Of a DNA stretch of 64,000 bases, positions 51,162 through 59,371 are shown in pieces (within the stretch, counting starts at the first letter, position 1; each line of letters opens with the position of its first letter). The DNA lies in NCBI GenBank assembly GCA_963729115.1, contig CAVSMR010000018.1, forward strand, positions 1-64,000, in the 5' to 3' direction. The stretch is from Actinophytocola sp963729115. GTDB lineage: Bacteria; Actinomycetota; Actinomycetes; Mycobacteriales; Pseudonocardiaceae. The translations under genes were made by a program, and so were the position numbers. The notes under the pieces are model-generated. The model did no database searches, was not told the DNA's origin, and saw nothing but the letters and a program-made list of their open reading frames with translations.

Positions 51162-51307
51162 CACCTGCCCGGGAGTCCGTTCACGAGGATGCGCCGCAGC
51201 GGCTCGCGCGAACCAGGCCGGGCCCGGATCGACGAGCAGGGTAGTGGACAGGGAAGCCGTCACGTCCATCCACACGAGCAGGCGGTGTGAACGGTTCATT
51301 TCCGCTG

Positions 51308-52777
51308 TCAACCCGCATGCGTGATCCTCCCGTCCAGGATCGTGGCGACGACCGGCATGTCGCGCAGCTCGTCCGGCGGGAGGTCCCGCAGGTCGCGGCC
51401 GGTGATGACCAGGTCCGCGACGTCGCCGACCTCGACGGTCGTCCGCCCGCCGGCGCTCGCGGCGAGCGCGGCCGGCAGGGACAGGCACTGCTCCGGGTGC
51501 CACGGCTCGCGGCCGTCGTCGGTGCGGGTGACCGCCGACGCGATGCCGTCCCACGGGTCGAGCGGGGCGACCGGCGCGTCGGAGCCGAACTCCAGGCGGG
51601 TGCCCGCCTTGAGCAGGTCGGCGTAGGCGAACGCGCGGGCGGTGCGGCCGGACCACTGGCGCTCGGCGACGTCGCGGTCGTCGGGCGCGTGGGCCGGCTG
51701 GATGCCCGCGATCACGCCGAGCTCGGCGAAGCGGGGCACGTCGCGGGGGCCGAGCAGCTGGGCGTGCTCGATGCGCCGGCCGGGGATGTCGATGCCGGCG
51801 AGCACGTCGAGCGCGATGCGGTTGGCCTCGTCACCGATGGCGTGCAGCGCGGGCGCGATGCCGTTCGCGGCGGCCCGTTCGAGCAGGGGCCGCAGCTCCT
51901 CCTCGGTCACCAGCAGCTCGCCCGGGTACTCGTCGTCGGGGAACTCGCCGGGGTAGGGCTCGTGGCAGAACGCGGTGCGGGTGTTGAGCGAGCCGTCGAC
52001 GAAGACCTTGAGCGGGCCGACCGTCAGCAGCCCGCCGGAGCCGTCGACGGTCGCGCCGGTGCGGTGGCCGCGCTCGATGGCCTGGTCGAGCACGTTGCGC
52101 GCGATGACACACCGGACGCGGACCGACGGTGGGCGGATCGCGAGCCGGCGCGTCCAGTCGGTGACGGTGTCGGCGTACTCGTAGTCGGCGATCGTGGTGA
52201 TCCCGCGGGCGGCGGCCGCCTCGGTGGCGTCGAGGACCCAGCGGTCGGCCTCGGCGGTGTCCGGGCCGGGCAGCGCTGCCGTGACCGCCATGGCGTCGTC
52301 CTCGATGAGCACGCCCGTCGGGTGCTCGCGGCCGACGAGCTTGAGCGCCTCGGAGTTGAGCCAGACCGCGTGCAGGTCGTTGCTGAGCACCGCGACGGGC
52401 CGGCCGGGGAAGGCGCGGTCGAGGAGCTCCTTGTGCGGCGCCACGCGCCAGAAGGTCTCCCGGTAGTTCGCGCCGGTGAGCAGGCTCGTGTCCCCGGGCG
52501 GTCCTTGTGCGGCGACGAGCATCTCGACCGCGTGCTGCGCGGACCGCGCGCCGGCGACCGAGACCCGCCGGCGGGCGCTGGCCCACTGCATCATGTGCGC
52601 GTGGGCGTCGACGAGTCCGGGAAGCAGTGTCCCGCCCCGCCCCTCGAGCACCTGGACGCCTTCGGTCACCGTTCCCAGGGGCTCGACAGCGGCGACCCGG
52701 CCGTCTTCGACACGAACGTCCGCGCGCCGCCCGGTGAGCCCGATCGCGACGTCGCGCAGCAGAAGTGGCTTGTGCAT
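51308..52777 (-). CDS. Amidohydrolase family 3 (YtcJ-like)
   Basis: 489 residues. Metal-dependent hydrolase: LLPGLVDAHAHMMQW at residue ~55, VDGSLNTRTAFCHEPYPG, ALHAIGDEANRIALD, HAQLLGPRDVPRFAELG and the final Asp in LEFGSDAPVAPLDPW. The group hydrolyses N-acyl or cyclic amide bonds with two metals; substrate unknown. ATG 52777 is preceded by a weak site. It is alone. Confidence 0.87.
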   Translation of the reverse strand: MHKPLLLRDVAIGLTGRRADVRVEDGRVAAVEPLGTVTEGVQVLEGRGGTLLPGLVDAHAHMMQWASARRRVSVAGARSAQHAVEMLVAAQGPPGDTSLLTGANYRETFWRVAPHKELLDRAFPGRPVAVLSNDLHAVWLNSEALKLVGREHPTGVLIEDDAMAVTAALPGPDTAEADRWVLDATEAAAARGITTIADYEYADTVTDWTRRLAIRPPSVRVRCVIARNVLDQAIERGHRTGATVDGSGGLLTVGPLKVFVDGSLNTRTAFCHEPYPGEFPDDEYPGELLVTEEELRPLLERAAANGIAPALHAIGDEANRIALDVLAGIDIPGRRIEHAQLLGPRDVPRFAELGVIAGIQPAHAPDDRDVAERQWSGRTARAFAYADLLKAGTRLEFGSDAPVAPLDPWDGIASAVTRTDDGREPWHPEQCLSLPAALAASAGGRTTVEVGDVADLVITGRDLRDLPPDELRDMPVVATILDGRITHAG

Positions 52778-52951
52778 CCGCGTCAACCTATCGCCCAGCC
52801 CGCGGCTTGTCCGAACCTGTCTGCGCCAAGCGTCCTCCGCGGGGCGCCGGCCACGTGCCGCGAGCCACCACTGACCTCCTGTGACCAGCCATAACGGTCG
52901 CGCGCGGGGCGGCGACTGTGGAGTTGTCGGGAGATCAGGAGGAGTCATTAC

Positions 52952-53614
52952 ATGTCGCAGACCAACGACGCCGTCGACACTTGGGAGATGGTGGTCGTCC
53001 ATCGCGCGTTCCGCCGCGAGTTCGGGCTCGCGCCGGGATTGATCCGGCGGGTCGCCGCGGGCGACCGGCAGCGCAGCGCGGTGGTGGCCGACCACCTCGT
53101 CTTCGTCTCCGACGGGCTGCACCACCATCACACCGCCGAGGACGAGCTGCTCTGGCCGTTGCTGCTCGAGCGCGTCGGCGACCTCGACGCCGGCCTCGTG
53201 CACCGGATGGAGACCCAGCACCAGACCGTCGCGACGCTGGTGGAACGAGCGGTCGAGCTGCTGCCGAAGTGGCGCGCCGACGCCGATCCGACGACCGGCG
53301 AGGAGCTCGCCAACGTCTTCGAGAAGATGTCCGTCGCGCTGAACGAGCACCTCGCCGACGAGGAGACCGAGATCCTCCCGCTGTGCGCGCAGCACCTCAC
53401 CCGCACCGAGTGGGAGGCGATCGGCAAGCGCGGGCAGGAGGCGATCCCCAAGGGCGCCAGGGCATTCGTGTCCCTCGGCGGCATTCTCGCCGACGCGACG
53501 CCCGCGGAGCGCACCCGCTTCCTCGCGATGCTGCCGGTGCCCGCGCGCGTCATGTGGCGCGTGGCGGGCAAGGGGATCTACCGCCGCGAGGTCGCCAGGA
53601 TCCACGGCGCGTAG
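52952..53614 (+). CDS. Hemerythrin-like HHE domain protein
   Basis: 220 residues. The iron-binding His/Glu set can be read: VVHRAFRREF, LHHHHTAEDELLWP, METQHQTVATLVE and NEHLADEETEILPL. The C-terminal part (FVSLGGILADATPAERTRFL) is extra. Such proteins bind oxygen, nitric oxide or oxidants by a diiron centre. GGAGGAG lies 10 bases before ATG 52952. Confidence 0.86.
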   Translation: MSQTNDAVDTWEMVVVHRAFRREFGLAPGLIRRVAAGDRQRSAVVADHLVFVSDGLHHHHTAEDELLWPLLLERVGDLDAGLVHRMETQHQTVATLVERAVELLPKWRADADPTTGEELANVFEKMSVALNEHLADEETEILPLCAQHLTRTEWEAIGKRGQEAIPKGARAFVSLGGILADATPAERTRFLAMLPVPARVMWRVAGKGIYRREVARIHGA

Positions 53615-53618
53615 GGCC

Positions 53619-54383
53619 TCAGCGTCCCTCCCACACCGGTGGCCGCTTCTCGGCGAACGCCCGGGCACCCTCCATCGCGTCCGCCGAGGCGAACACCGGC
53701 GCCAGCAGCTCCCGCTGCATGTCGAACGCCTCGTCGGCCGGCCAGCCGCCGCTCGCGCTGATGACCTGCTTGCTCGCCGCGATCGCCAGCGGGCCGTTGC
53801 CGACGATGCGGGCGGCAAGCTCGCGCGCGCCCGCCAGCGCCTCGCCGGCCGGCGTGAGCCGGTTGACCAGGCCGTACCGGTGGGCGTCGACCGCGCTGAG
53901 CGGATCACCGGTCAGCGCGAGCTCCATCGCGATCTGGCGGGGGATCCGCTGCGGCAGGCGTAGCAGCCCGCCCGCCGCGGCGGCCAGGCCCCGCTTCACC
54001 TCCGGGATGCCGAACCGGGCGTCCTCGGCGGCGACGACGAGGTCGCAGGCGAGCACGACCTCGCAGCCGCCGGCGAGCGCCCAGCCCTCGACGGCCGCGA
54101 TCATCGGCTTGCGCGGCGGCGACTGGCAGATCCCGGCCAGCCCGCGGCCGGGCAGGGTCACGTCCTCACCGCGCAGGAACGCCTTGAGGTCCATGCCCGC
54201 ACTGAACGTGCCGCCGGCCCCGGTGATGATGCCGAGCGAGATGTCGTCCCGAGACTCCATCTCGTCCACCGCCTGCGCGATGCCGAGCGTCACCGCGCGG
54301 TCGATGGCGTTGCGCGCCGCCGGCCGGTCGATCGTGATCACGGCGATCCGGTCGGCGAACTCCGCCTGCACGACGTCGGACAT
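53619..54383 (-). CDS. Enoyl-CoA hydratase/isomerase family protein
   Basis: 254 residues, crotonase fold: RPAARNAIDRAVTLGI, oxyanion loop GGTFSAGMDLKAF, AVEGWALAGGCEVVLACDLVVA and catalytic Glu in FGIPEVKRGLAAAAGG. GAGGAGGAG precedes ATG 54383. The other crotonase Glu is less clear, so the reaction (hydratase or isomerase) cannot be settled. It converges with the hemerythrin gene. Confidence 0.88.
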   Translation of the reverse strand: MSDVVQAEFADRIAVITIDRPAARNAIDRAVTLGIAQAVDEMESRDDISLGIITGAGGTFSAGMDLKAFLRGEDVTLPGRGLAGICQSPPRKPMIAAVEGWALAGGCEVVLACDLVVAAEDARFGIPEVKRGLAAAAGGLLRLPQRIPRQIAMELALTGDPLSAVDAHRYGLVNRLTPAGEALAGARELAARIVGNGPLAIAASKQVISASGGWPADEAFDMQRELLAPVFASADAMEGARAFAEKRPPVWEGR

Positions 54384-54449
54384 GGGCTCCTCCTCGACAC
54401 GCTGGGGACCCCGATTGTCCGTCCTGTCCGTCGTCGCCGGGCCGTTCGG

Positions 54450-55559
54450 TCAGCCTCCGTTGACCAGCTGGATGTAGTAGTCCCAGTTCCAGTTCGGGCC
54501 CGGGTCGGTGTGGTCGTTGCCCGGCACCTCGCTGTGGCCGACGATTCCGCTGCGGTCCTTGGGAATGCCGTAGGTGTCGCACAGCCACGACGTCAGCGCC
54601 GCCGACGAGCGGTACATCGCGTCGGTGAACCACGACGGGTCGTCGACGAAGCCCTCGTGCTCGATGCCGATCCCGTACGCGTTGCCCGAGCGGGCGTGCC
54701 ACGCGGTGTCCGCGTCGGCGACCATGTGCGTGACCTCGCCGTCCGCGGAGCGCACCACGTAGTGCGCGCTCACCTGCGAGTCCGGATTCTGGAACCAGCT
54801 GATCGTCCCCGCGTAGGAGCCCTGGGTCACGTGGATGACGACCGTCGTGATCGCCGAGGTCCGCCCCGTGCTGTAGTTCGCCGGGTTCGCCGGGTTCCAG
54901 ATGGAGTTCGGGTAGTCCATCGCGTGCACGTCGCCCGAGACGTCGTCCAGCGCGCGGACGCCCGCGAACCGGCCGGGCTCCGGCCGCACGGCCTGCTCGG
55001 CGACCACGACCCGCTCACTGCCGGACTTGGCCTCGACGCCCGCGGCGAGCAGGTCGTAGACCGTGTCGGCGTACATCTTCGCGACCCGGTCGTCGGTGGC
55101 CCCGCCGTACGCCGCGACGATGGGGTACCAGGCGCCGAGCCGGTCGCGGGCGGCCGCGTCCAGGCCCTGCTGGTCGGCGAGCGCGCGCAGCACGGCCGCA
55201 CCGCCGCGGACGTTCGCCGCGGTGTCGGTCCGCAGCTGTGCGGCCGGCACCTTCGTGATGTCGGCGGCCTGCTCGAGCGTGTGCCGCGCCGGGTTGCTGA
55301 CCAGGTGCATGACGCCGAAACCGTTGTCCTGGCTCGGTTCCCCGGCGTGCCCGTCCAGGTGTGTCTCGCCGTAGCCGACCGCGACGATCAGGTCGCGCGG
55401 CACGTCGTACTCCGCGGCGGCGGACGCGAACGCGTCGTTCACCGCGCCGCCGGACCGGGTGTCCTGCTGGCCGGTCGCGGCACCGCCGGTGAACGCGACC
55501 GCGGCCACCACGGCGCTTGCGACGGTCGCGACGCCGGCAATTGTCATCGCCTTACGCAT
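54450..55559 (-). CDS. Secreted N-acetylmuramoyl-L-alanine amidase
   Basis: 369 residues. Signal peptide MTIAGVATVASAVVAAVAF and ATGQQ; a helical N-terminal domain (YDVPRDLIVAVGYGETHLDGH) with lysozyme-like look at ~45-140; and an amidase_2/PGRP domain from about 215, with zinc ligands in VVIHVTQGSYAG, HMVADADTAWHARSG and VGHSEVPGNDHTDPGPNW. It removes stem peptides from peptidoglycan. It begins 10 bases after the lysozyme-like gene's stop, so both are one operon of wall hydrolases. Confidence 0.88.
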   Translation of the reverse strand: MRKAMTIAGVATVASAVVAAVAFTGGAATGQQDTRSGGAVNDAFASAAAEYDVPRDLIVAVGYGETHLDGHAGEPSQDNGFGVMHLVSNPARHTLEQAADITKVPAAQLRTDTAANVRGGAAVLRALADQQGLDAAARDRLGAWYPIVAAYGGATDDRVAKMYADTVYDLLAAGVEAKSGSERVVVAEQAVRPEPGRFAGVRALDDVSGDVHAMDYPNSIWNPANPANYSTGRTSAITTVVIHVTQGSYAGTISWFQNPDSQVSAHYVVRSADGEVTHMVADADTAWHARSGNAYGIGIEHEGFVDDPSWFTDAMYRSSAALTSWLCDTYGIPKDRSGIVGHSEVPGNDHTDPGPNWNWDYYIQLVNGG

Positions 55560-55569
55560 GTCCGACTCC

Positions 55570-56148
55570 TCACTGCTCGTTGCTTGCCGCGAAGCCGCCG
55601 ACCTCGGCGAGCATCTCGTTCGCCTTGCCCTCGGCCTGGTCGTAGCGCTCCGGGCAGCACGAGCGCTGCACGGTCTGCGCGAGCAGGCCCGCGGACAGGT
55701 CGGGGTAGAGCGGCTCGTTGTGGATGGCCTGGGCGAAGAACTGGGTCGCCGCGTAGTTGACGTCCATGATCTGTTCGGGCGTGCCCCAGCCCTGGCTCGG
55801 CCGCTGCTGGAACACGCCGAGCGAGTCGGCGTCACCGCAGGGCAGGTTGTTCATGTGCGACTCGACCCAGCCGGCCTCGAACCCGGCGAGCATGACCTTC
55901 GGCGACGCGCCCATGCTGGTGCCGACCTGGTGGACGGTCTGCGTCACCGCCAGGTCGCGGTCCGACGGGATGCTGTCGCACGCCTGCGGACCGATCTTGG
56001 CGGGCACGTGGCCGCCCGGCACGGCGGCCGCGGGATCCACCGCCGCGGTCTCCGGGCTCGCCAGCGCGGCGGTCGCGACCAGCCCCGCGGTCACGACCGC
56101 GGCGGCCAGTGCGAGCGCGAGCCGGCGTGCGGGAGTGAACGTCGTCAT
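55570..56148 (-). CDS. Secreted lysozyme-like protein
   Basis: 192 residues. Signal peptide (ARRLALALAAAVVTAGLVAT, then ALA|SPE). The mature part has FEAGWVESHMNNLPCGDADSL and GVFQQRPSQGWGTPEQIMDV, where the Glu in a GWVESH-type motif and the GVFQQRP stretch resemble the goose-type/transglycosylase fold. Cysteines at CCPERYD may form disulphides. GAGGGGAT precedes ATG 56148. First gene of a two-gene wall-hydrolase operon. Confidence 0.75.
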   Translation of the reverse strand: MTTFTPARRLALALAAAVVTAGLVATAALASPETAAVDPAAAVPGGHVPAKIGPQACDSIPSDRDLAVTQTVHQVGTSMGASPKVMLAGFEAGWVESHMNNLPCGDADSLGVFQQRPSQGWGTPEQIMDVNYAATQFFAQAIHNEPLYPDLSAGLLAQTVQRSCCPERYDQAEGKANEMLAEVGGFAASNEQ

Positions 56149-56235
56149 CGGTAATCCCCTCGCTACGTGATGACATCAGGTGTTCACGCACAGTGTCGAT
56201 TTGGGCGCCAAGTGGCCGATACCGACGAATGTAGG

Positions 56236-56248
56236 TGTGAAATTCACA
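56236..56248. promoter_or_regulatory. Palindrome TGTGAAATTCACA before the wall-hydrolase operon
   Basis: A 13-base palindrome lies 88 bases upstream of the lysozyme-like gene and about 190 bases before the divergent LysR-type gene. Its core TGAAATTCA recurs before the SGNH hydrolase gene at 57880-57888. The 288-base space (56149-56436) has no other gene. Confidence 0.5.
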
Positions 56249-56436
56249 GATAGTGGATGTTGGGCCGGCCCGTTCGCGCGCGTGGACGAGGAGTGACTGC
56301 TCCTGCACGACCAGTGCACGCCCGGCTGACCGGACCAACCTTGCCCGACCAGGCCCGCGGCCGGGTCACCCGCTCGTACCGTGCTCACGGACGGCTCCGC
56401 CGGGGCGGCCGTCGGTTGTGACAAGCGAGGCGCAGC

Positions 56437-57774
56437 GTGGCCATCGCGGCGGTCCGTCCGGGAGCGGTGGAGGTCGGCCTGCCGTTGGACGAGACCGACC
56501 TGGTGCTGCTGCGCGCCGCGGCCAGGACCACCACGCTCGCCGCTGCCGCCGAGGCGGCCGGGCTCACCGCGCGGGTCGCCGGGCGGCGCCTCGAACGGCT
56601 CGAACACCGGCTCGCCCTCGAGCTGCTGCGTCGGGACGAGGACCGGCTGGCGGTGAACGCGGCGGGCCACCGCGTGCTCGCCGCCGGCTCGTCCCTGCTC
56701 GCCGCGATCGCCGCCGCCGCGCAGGCCACCGTGGACGTCGTCACCGGTGGCCCGCCAGACCTGCCCCGGCTGCGGGTGGCCGGGTTCGGCACGAACTGGG
56801 ACGCCTTCGCCGACGACCTCGCGGCCGGCCTGCCCGGCGTGCTCCTCGAACTGACGGTCGCCGAGCCGGCCGAGGCCGCCGAGCTCTACGACCGCGGGCA
56901 GGTCGACATCGTCTACGCGTGGCAGGCGGGCGGCGAGGGCCCGGCGCCGGCCAGGGCCGCGCGCCGGCTCGCGGTCCTCGACGAACCGCTGTGGGTGGCG
57001 CTGCCCGCGAACCACCCGTGTGCCGGCGATCCCGTCGTGCCCCTCGGCCGGCTCGTCGCCGACCGCTGGCTGGCCGGGAACACCGACCTCGCCGGGCAGC
57101 TGGTCCACGCGGCGGGCGCCGCGGCCGGGTTCGTGCCGCGGCTCGGCCAGCCGGCCCGCTCGGCGCCGGCCGCGCGCAGCATGATCGCCCAGGGGCTCGG
57201 CGTCATGCTGGTCTCGCCGCTCGCCACCCTGCCCGGCCCCGGCGCGCGCCTCGTGCACCGCCCGCTGACCGACGCGCCGCGGCGCCGCCACGTGCTCCTG
57301 TCCGATCCCGACGTCGTCGACGACCGCGTCGCCCGCCTCGTCGTGCACCGGCTGCGCCGCCTCTACGCCGCGACCGCCGCGCGCCGCAACCCCGCCTACC
57401 GCGACGCCGCCGCGTTCCCCGTCCCGCGCCCGGACGCCGAGGACCCGGCGATGGATCCGGCGCTGCTCACCGGGCTCGGCGCGGCCGGCCGGCCCGTCGC
57501 CGCTGGACGCCTCACGCTCGACGACGTGCACCTGCTGCACGCGGTCGCGGCCACCGGCAGCCTCAACCGGGCCGCCCGCGTGCTGCTGATCAGCCAGCCC
57601 GCGCTCTCCCGGCGGGTGCGCCGGCTCGAGGAGACGCTCGGCGCGGCGCTGCTCGTGCGCAGCCACCGCGGCACGGTCCTGTCCCCGCTCGCCGGGGCGT
57701 TGCTGGGCCGCATCGCCGACGCGGTGGCGGACTTCCGGGCCGCGCTCACCCCGCACCCGCGCCGCGGTAGCTGA
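56437..57774 (+). CDS. LysR-type regulator with helix-turn-helix domains at both ends
   Basis: 445 residues, against about 300 in normal LysR proteins. An N-terminal LysR-like HTH (LVLLRAAARTTTLAAAAEAAG, RRLERLEHRLALELLRRD) is followed by an effector domain (LRVAGFGTNWDAFADDLAAG, MIAQGLGVMLVSPLA). Residues ~365-430 are a second, more typical LysR HTH (VHLLHAVAATGSLNRAARVL, QPALSRRVRRLEETLGAALL). GTG 56437 has GAAGCG-type upstream sequence only. The domain order HTH-effector-HTH is in one frame with no stop between. Confidence 0.82.
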   Translation: MAIAAVRPGAVEVGLPLDETDLVLLRAAARTTTLAAAAEAAGLTARVAGRRLERLEHRLALELLRRDEDRLAVNAAGHRVLAAGSSLLAAIAAAAQATVDVVTGGPPDLPRLRVAGFGTNWDAFADDLAAGLPGVLLELTVAEPAEAAELYDRGQVDIVYAWQAGGEGPAPARAARRLAVLDEPLWVALPANHPCAGDPVVPLGRLVADRWLAGNTDLAGQLVHAAGAAAGFVPRLGQPARSAPAARSMIAQGLGVMLVSPLATLPGPGARLVHRPLTDAPRRRHVLLSDPDVVDDRVARLVVHRLRRLYAATAARRNPAYRDAAAFPVPRPDAEDPAMDPALLTGLGAAGRPVAAGRLTLDDVHLLHAVAATGSLNRAARVLLISQPALSRRVRRLEETLGAALLVRSHRGTVLSPLAGALLGRIADAVADFRAALTPHPRRGS

Positions 57775-57878
57775 CGCCGCGCGGCGCGCACGCCATCCCG
57801 GGCTCGACGCGCCACAACTGACCACGCGTGCCGACGATCGGCTGTTGACGGCCGCCGCCACTTGGTGATCTGATCGAC

Positions 57879-57889
57879 ATGAAATTCAT
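57879..57889. promoter_or_regulatory. Palindrome ATGAAATTCAT before the SGNH hydrolase
   Basis: The core TGAAATTCA (57880-57888) is identical to that at 56238-56246. It lies 34 bases before the GTG start at 57922 in an AT-rich stretch. Confidence 0.45.
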
Positions 57890-57921
57890 TCACATTTTGG
57901 TGTGGCCATTGGGAGGCCGTG

Positions 57922-59178
57922 GTGTCCCTGCTCAAACGATCCCTGCTGGCGGCCGGGGTGGCCGCCACACTCACCACCGCGGGCGTGCTCACCGCGGTCG
58001 CCGCGCCCGACGAGGAGGCGGCCGCCGCGTTGCCGACGGCCGCCATCGCGATCGGCGACAGCTTCATCAGCGGCGAGGGCGGGGGTGACTACCAGCCGGT
58101 GACCGACCTGAACGGGGTGCCGCAGGGGTTCCCGGGCTGGGACGCCCCCAACAACAACGCCTTCTTCTGCCACCGCTCAGCACATTCCTCGCTGCTGCAG
58201 GCGAACCTGGCGGGCATCCAGGACCGTTTCAACCTCGCCTGCTCCGGCGGCCAGCCGCACGACATCGCGAACCCGTCGGCGAACCGGGAGAAGGGCCGGA
58301 CCGTCGCCGCGCAGCTCGACCAGGTCCGCGCGGTCGCCCAGACCCACGACATCGACCTCGTGCTCGTCGGGCTCGGCTCGAACAACAGCTCCTTCACCTT
58401 CGGCGACGCGGCGTCCATCTGCGCCAACCGGTTCATCGCCGACGCGTGGGTCGGCTGGTGGGAGTTCTGGGCCGGTGACCCGCCGCAGGAGCCGTGCGTC
58501 ATCTCCGACCTGGCCACCGACGCGGAGTTCGCCTCGGCCACCACGGAGACGACCGACGCGCTGCGCGGGCTGCTGAACACGCTGAACGAGATGGACGCGG
58601 ACGGCCAGCACCGGATCGTGTTCCAGGACTACACGAACCCGCTGCCGCAGGACTTCGCCGAGCGGTACCACGAGGAGGACGGCCGCCAGGACGACCGGGA
58701 CAAGTTCCGTGCGCTGGGTGCCGAGCGGTACGCCGCCGGCTGCCCCGCGCACCGCGCGAGCATGGGTGCCGGGCACCTGTTCTCCGAGGGCCTGGGCCGG
58801 CTGGTGGCCGCCTCGCACGCCTCGCTGTCGGCGGAGTTCCCCGGCGCGGACCTCGTGTTCCTCGACGTCCAGCACGCGTTCGACGGGGCCCGGCTGTGCG
58901 AGCAGGATGGCAGCCCGGACAACGCGCTCGCCACGCCGATCCGGCTGCAGGACGGGCCGACCGGCGTGCCGGTCACGAGCCTGGCCGGCAAGGACAAGAT
59001 CGCCGTCCAGCGGATCGCGCAGTCCTGCGTCGACCACTTCCAGACCTGTCAGGAGTCCTGGCACCCCAACGTGAACGGGTACGGGGTGCTCGGCCAGTGC
59101 CTCGCGGGCGCCGCGACCACCGCGAGCCGCGCGGTCACCTGCGCCCGGCAACCCGACGGCAGCGTCACCATCGGGTAG
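57922..59178 (+). CDS. Secreted SGNH hydrolase
   Basis: 418 residues from GTG 57922 (GGGAGG at 5 bases; GTG 57919 is adjacent). Signal peptide LLKRSLLAAGVAATLTTAGV. SGNH motifs: serine in AIAIGDSFISGEGG near residue 45, Asn in VLVGLGSNNSSF near 152, and the His in QESWHPNVNGYG near 380. Many cysteines suggest disulphides. It probably acts on lipids or acetylated sugars outside the cell. Confidence 0.87.
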   Translation: MSLLKRSLLAAGVAATLTTAGVLTAVAAPDEEAAAALPTAAIAIGDSFISGEGGGDYQPVTDLNGVPQGFPGWDAPNNNAFFCHRSAHSSLLQANLAGIQDRFNLACSGGQPHDIANPSANREKGRTVAAQLDQVRAVAQTHDIDLVLVGLGSNNSSFTFGDAASICANRFIADAWVGWWEFWAGDPPQEPCVISDLATDAEFASATTETTDALRGLLNTLNEMDADGQHRIVFQDYTNPLPQDFAERYHEEDGRQDDRDKFRALGAERYAAGCPAHRASMGAGHLFSEGLGRLVAASHASLSAEFPGADLVFLDVQHAFDGARLCEQDGSPDNALATPIRLQDGPTGVPVTSLAGKDKIAVQRIAQSCVDHFQTCQESWHPNVNGYGVLGQCLAGAATTASRAVTCARQPDGSVTIG

Positions 59179-59211
59179 CCGGCGTGACGATCGCCCGGTA
59201 ATTCGGTTGCC

Positions 59212-59266
59212 CCTCTCCTCGGTCGTCTGCTGTCCTGTCCGGACACCGCAGGCGACCGAGGAGAGG
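59212..59266 (+). promoter_or_regulatory. Large leader hairpin before the tetracycline-protection gene
   Basis: CCTCTCCTCGGTCG (59212-59225) and CGACCGAGGAGAGG (59253-59266) are a perfect 14-base stem; inside it CTGC/GCAG and the palindrome TGTCCGGACA (59236-59245) can pair. The second arm contains GAGGAG, the Shine-Dalgarno of the leader peptide at 59270. It could end the SGNH transcript or act as a riboregulator. Confidence 0.65.
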
Positions 59267-59269
59267 TTC

Positions 59270-59371
59270 ATGCGAGCAGCTGTCATGTCCACCCCATCTG
59301 GCCTTTCCGTCTATCCAGAGGACATGACGCTTGAGTCGCACCCTGAACCTGGGCATCCTCGCCCATGTTGA
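59270..59371 (+). CDS. Leader peptide overlapping the tetracycline-protection gene
   Basis: 33 codons from ATG 59270 to TGA 59369-59371, reading MRAAVMSTPSGLSVYPEDMT and then ESHPEPGHPRPC. GAGGAG is 6 bases upstream. The last 41 bases overlap the start of the protection gene in another frame. Ribosomal-protection genes such as tet(M) are known to be controlled by leader-peptide translation; here function is inferred from layout. Confidence 0.6.
   Translation: MRAAVMSTPSGLSVYPEDMTLESHPEPGHPRPC

Noticed and set aside
56149..56240. Cyclic di-AMP (ydaO) riboswitch before the wall-hydrolase operon
   Set aside because: The leader is short and I found none of the conserved riboswitch segments.
56236..56248. 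CRP site
   Set aside because: TGTGA and TCACA are separated by 3 bases, not 6, so it is only a palindrome.
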